DNA of 64,000 nucleotides, from NCBI RefSeq assembly GCF_024346955.1, contig NZ_AP024884.1, positions 310,001 to 374,000 on the forward strand, given 5' to 3'. The position numbers were made by a program, and so were the translations under genes. The notes below the pieces were generated by a model. The model did not search any database. It had not been told where the DNA came from and worked only from the letters and a program-made list of their open reading frames with translations. Below, piece after piece: positions 63,670 through 64,000 of this stretch. This DNA is from Vibrio mangrovi. GTDB lineage: Bacteria; Pseudomonadota; Gammaproteobacteria; Enterobacterales; Vibrionaceae. Each line of letters starts with the position of its first letter. Position 1 is the first letter of the stretch.

Positions 63670-64000
63670 TCAGTTCACACTCTTCAACTGAAACAGACTT
63701 GCGCCCATGCCGATAAAGAGGCCTCCGCTGATCCGTTGAAACCACTTCACATTGTTTGCTTTAGACAGTGCACCTTTGGCTCTTTGTGCGATGTAGCCAT
63801 AACACGACAGAGAAAGAAATGAGAAACACATAAAGATCGCCGTCATAACAATAAACTGAGGCATTACCGGAAGCGAGAGATCTAAAAACTGTGGAAACAG
63901 GGCCGAAAAAAACAGGATAGGTTTCGGGTTTGTTGCTGCAACCAGCAGCCCTTCTTTAAAATAGCTTGAAAGCGGCCGACGGCTTGCCGGTTCTTCTGAC
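63670..64000 (-). CDS. LysE/RhtB-family exporter, C-terminal part
   Basis: The minus-strand frame is open from the window end to the stop at 63670, so the start lies outside. The visible 110 residues contain E-G-L-L-V-A-A-T-N-P-K-P-I-L-F-F, the central N-P-K motif of the family, then P-Q-F, and three membrane segments. Such proteins export amino acids or related compounds. It is not especially similar to the exporter at 45121. Confidence 0.85.
   Translation of the reverse strand, partial: SEEPASRRPLSSYFKEGLLVAATNPKPILFFSALFPQFLDLSLPVMPQFIVMTAIFMCFSFLSLSCYGYIAQRAKGALSKANNVKWFQRISGGLFIGMGASLFQLKSVN

Noticed and set aside
63392..63691. 99-residue plus-strand frame
   Set aside because: It overlaps the phosphatase end, runs through the 63560 hairpin, and has no ribosome site or recognisable sequence.

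Overview
The window looks like a Vibrio chromosome, moderately GC, with AT-rich islands. The best evidence is two Qrr quorum-sensing small RNA genes, each with a sigma-54 promoter and an upstream LuxO-type site. A full gan (pectic galactan) utilisation locus and several type III effector genes suggest a plant- or alga-associated lifestyle; this is inference.

Layout. 1-7.2 kb: right end of a P2-like prophage (tail genes U, X, D), then a repressor-like gene, a structured RNA leader, a P4-alpha-like primase/helicase, an excisionase and an integrase. 7.3-19.2 kb: gan locus. ganK and ganR lie on the minus strand. Divergent to them are a MalEFG-type transporter, GH53 galactanase, GH42 beta-galactosidase, LamB-like porin and a second GH53 enzyme, with GalR-type operators and a CRP-like site. 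19.4-33 kb: effector island with a CesT-like chaperone and a proline-rich repeat effector, a YopJ-family effector, a tandem pair of CI-like regulators around a GNAT gene, an unknown gene, a diguanylate cyclase and a 989-residue effector candidate with a PLP-enzyme-like core. 33-36.1 kb: SulP transporter, ldhA, first qrr. 36.5-43.7 kb: split contact-dependent-inhibition-like locus A (TPS-domain protein, pretoxin/nuclease protein, Imm49-like immunity). It lies between 361-362 bp direct repeats that each carry the 3' end of ldhA and a whole qrr gene. 44.3-48.2 kb: compact six-gene minus-strand operon (PheA-like, DUF2000, SUMF1-like, molybdopterin-domain, LysE-type exporter, AraC regulator). 48.7-55.3 kb: CBM26-like/polysaccharide deacetylase, a possible papain-fold protein, sbcDC. 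55.6-56.8 kb: second YopJ-family effector. 57.2-62.5 kb: locus B, a paralogue of locus A without toxin or immunity gene. 62.6-64 kb: PPP phosphatase and a partial LysE/RhtB exporter.

Main discoveries. (1) The effector transcription units are preceded by HrpL-type boxes (GGAACC/T, 15 nt, C[AC]ACNNA): three good and one weak. This implies a Hrp-type type III secretion regulon in a Vibrio, with effectors scattered as single units. (2) Locus A sits between direct repeats containing duplicated quorum-sensing RNA genes. Recombination would remove or amplify the toxin-immunity module and change qrr dosage together. (3) The CdiA-like protein is encoded by two separate genes, each with its own signal peptide; the arrangement occurs twice and no CdiB/TpsB gene is present. 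(4) One effector candidate carries three motifs, in order, of Cys/Met-metabolism PLP enzymes.

All assignments come from reading the sequence. No database search was run.
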